64,000 nucleotides of DNA from JBGLNJ01 sp034434835 (GTDB taxonomy: Bacteria > Chloroflexota > Anaerolineae > Fen-1058). Under the pieces are notes generated by a model. The model made no database searches, had not been told where the DNA came from, and worked only from the letters and a program-made list of their open reading frames with translations. The stretch covers positions 15,358 to 79,357 of the forward strand of contig DAOTXX010000076.1 in the NCBI GenBank assembly GCA_034434835.1, in the 5' to 3' direction. Numbering within the stretch: position 1 is the stretch's first letter; each line of letters opens with the position of its first letter. Shown here piece by piece: positions 63,880 to 64,000 of this stretch. The translations under genes and the position numbers were made by a program.

Positions 63880-64000
63880 ATGTTTGAAGAGACTCGTGCG
63901 TATTTGAAGAAGCTGGGATTGCCACCGGGCGACCTGTTCGACATGCCCACCTCGACGGCGCGCTTCCCGGATGGGGGAGCTTACCGCATCGAGGTGCCCA
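63880..64000 (+). CDS. Unknown protein, N-terminal part
   Basis: The ATG at 63880 follows AAGGAGAACATC and opens a frame that continues past the window end. The 40 visible residues (MFEETRAYLKKLGLPPGDLF, then DMPTSTARFPDGGAYRIEVP) look like a real start: a short helix followed by a beta strand. I recall similar starts in unnamed or U32-peptidase-annotated proteins but cannot support a function. Confidence 0.65.
   Translation, partial: MFEETRAYLKKLGLPPGDLFDMPTSTARFPDGGAYRIEVP

Overview
The window looks like one contig of a Gram-negative-type bacterium that lives on plant-derived or other organic matter. Chloroflexota (Anaerolineae-like) is my best guess. The grounds are a giant MalT-type LuxR regulator with an extra N-terminal domain, many lipoprotein-anchored ABC importers, a 4-hydroxybutyryl-CoA dehydratase-type gene, and dispersed palindromic intergenic elements of the kind common in that phylum. 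This is inference: there is no rRNA or marker gene. I see no tRNA, rRNA or CRISPR array.

Region 1 (1-9.1 kb, + strand): an Opp/Dpp-type importer (binding protein cut by the window edge, two permeases, two ATPases), a decayed extra ATPase and a GH3 beta-glucosidase with a PA14 insert. This is probably a beta-glucoside or cello-oligosaccharide uptake and hydrolysis unit.

Region 2 (9.1-23.5 kb, - strand): a long catabolic operon. It runs acyl-CoA ligase, LivHMGF, a Liv-type binding protein, crotonase, 3-hydroxyacyl-CoA dehydrogenase, 4-hydroxybutyryl-CoA dehydratase family, thiolase, SDR, alpha/beta hydrolase, acyl-CoA dehydrogenase. Four adjacent genes could convert 4-hydroxybutyryl-CoA into two acetyl-CoA. 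A divergent MalT-type regulator (23.9-26.9 kb) has a strong promoter overlapped by a palindrome.

Region 3 (27-41.5 kb): an MFS carrier and IclR regulator (- strand), then a + strand series. This series holds a nitroreductase, an unknown cysteine protein, a two-subunit CoA-transferase, a ferredoxin, a ribose-type ABC importer, two esterases, and an aromatic lower pathway. The pathway genes are a 4-oxalomesaconate hydratase-like protein, a 4-carboxy-4-hydroxy-2-oxoadipate aldolase-like protein, an extradiol dioxygenase and a 5-carboxymethyl-2-hydroxymuconate isomerase. It ends in a frameshifted SnoaL-like gene and a transposase relic.

Region 4 (41.5-59.2 kb): a LysR regulator divergent from a FAD oxidoreductase, then an unknown protein, a CE1-like esterase, a ceramidase-like hydrolase, an MBL hydrolase, a complete Dpp-type importer, another esterase, and two tandem copies of a ferredoxin/flavoprotein pair.

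Region 5 (59.2-64 kb): a graveyard of decayed copies of genes from 35.9-41 kb, one of them inverted. It is followed by an Ldh-family dehydrogenase, a LarA-like remnant, a second IclR regulator, a cupin and the start of an unknown gene.

Taken together, the window reads as a catabolic island. Esterases and glycosidases cut conjugates, several ABC importers take up the products, and CoA-linked or ring-cleavage routes feed central metabolism. Duplication and decay are actively reshaping it.
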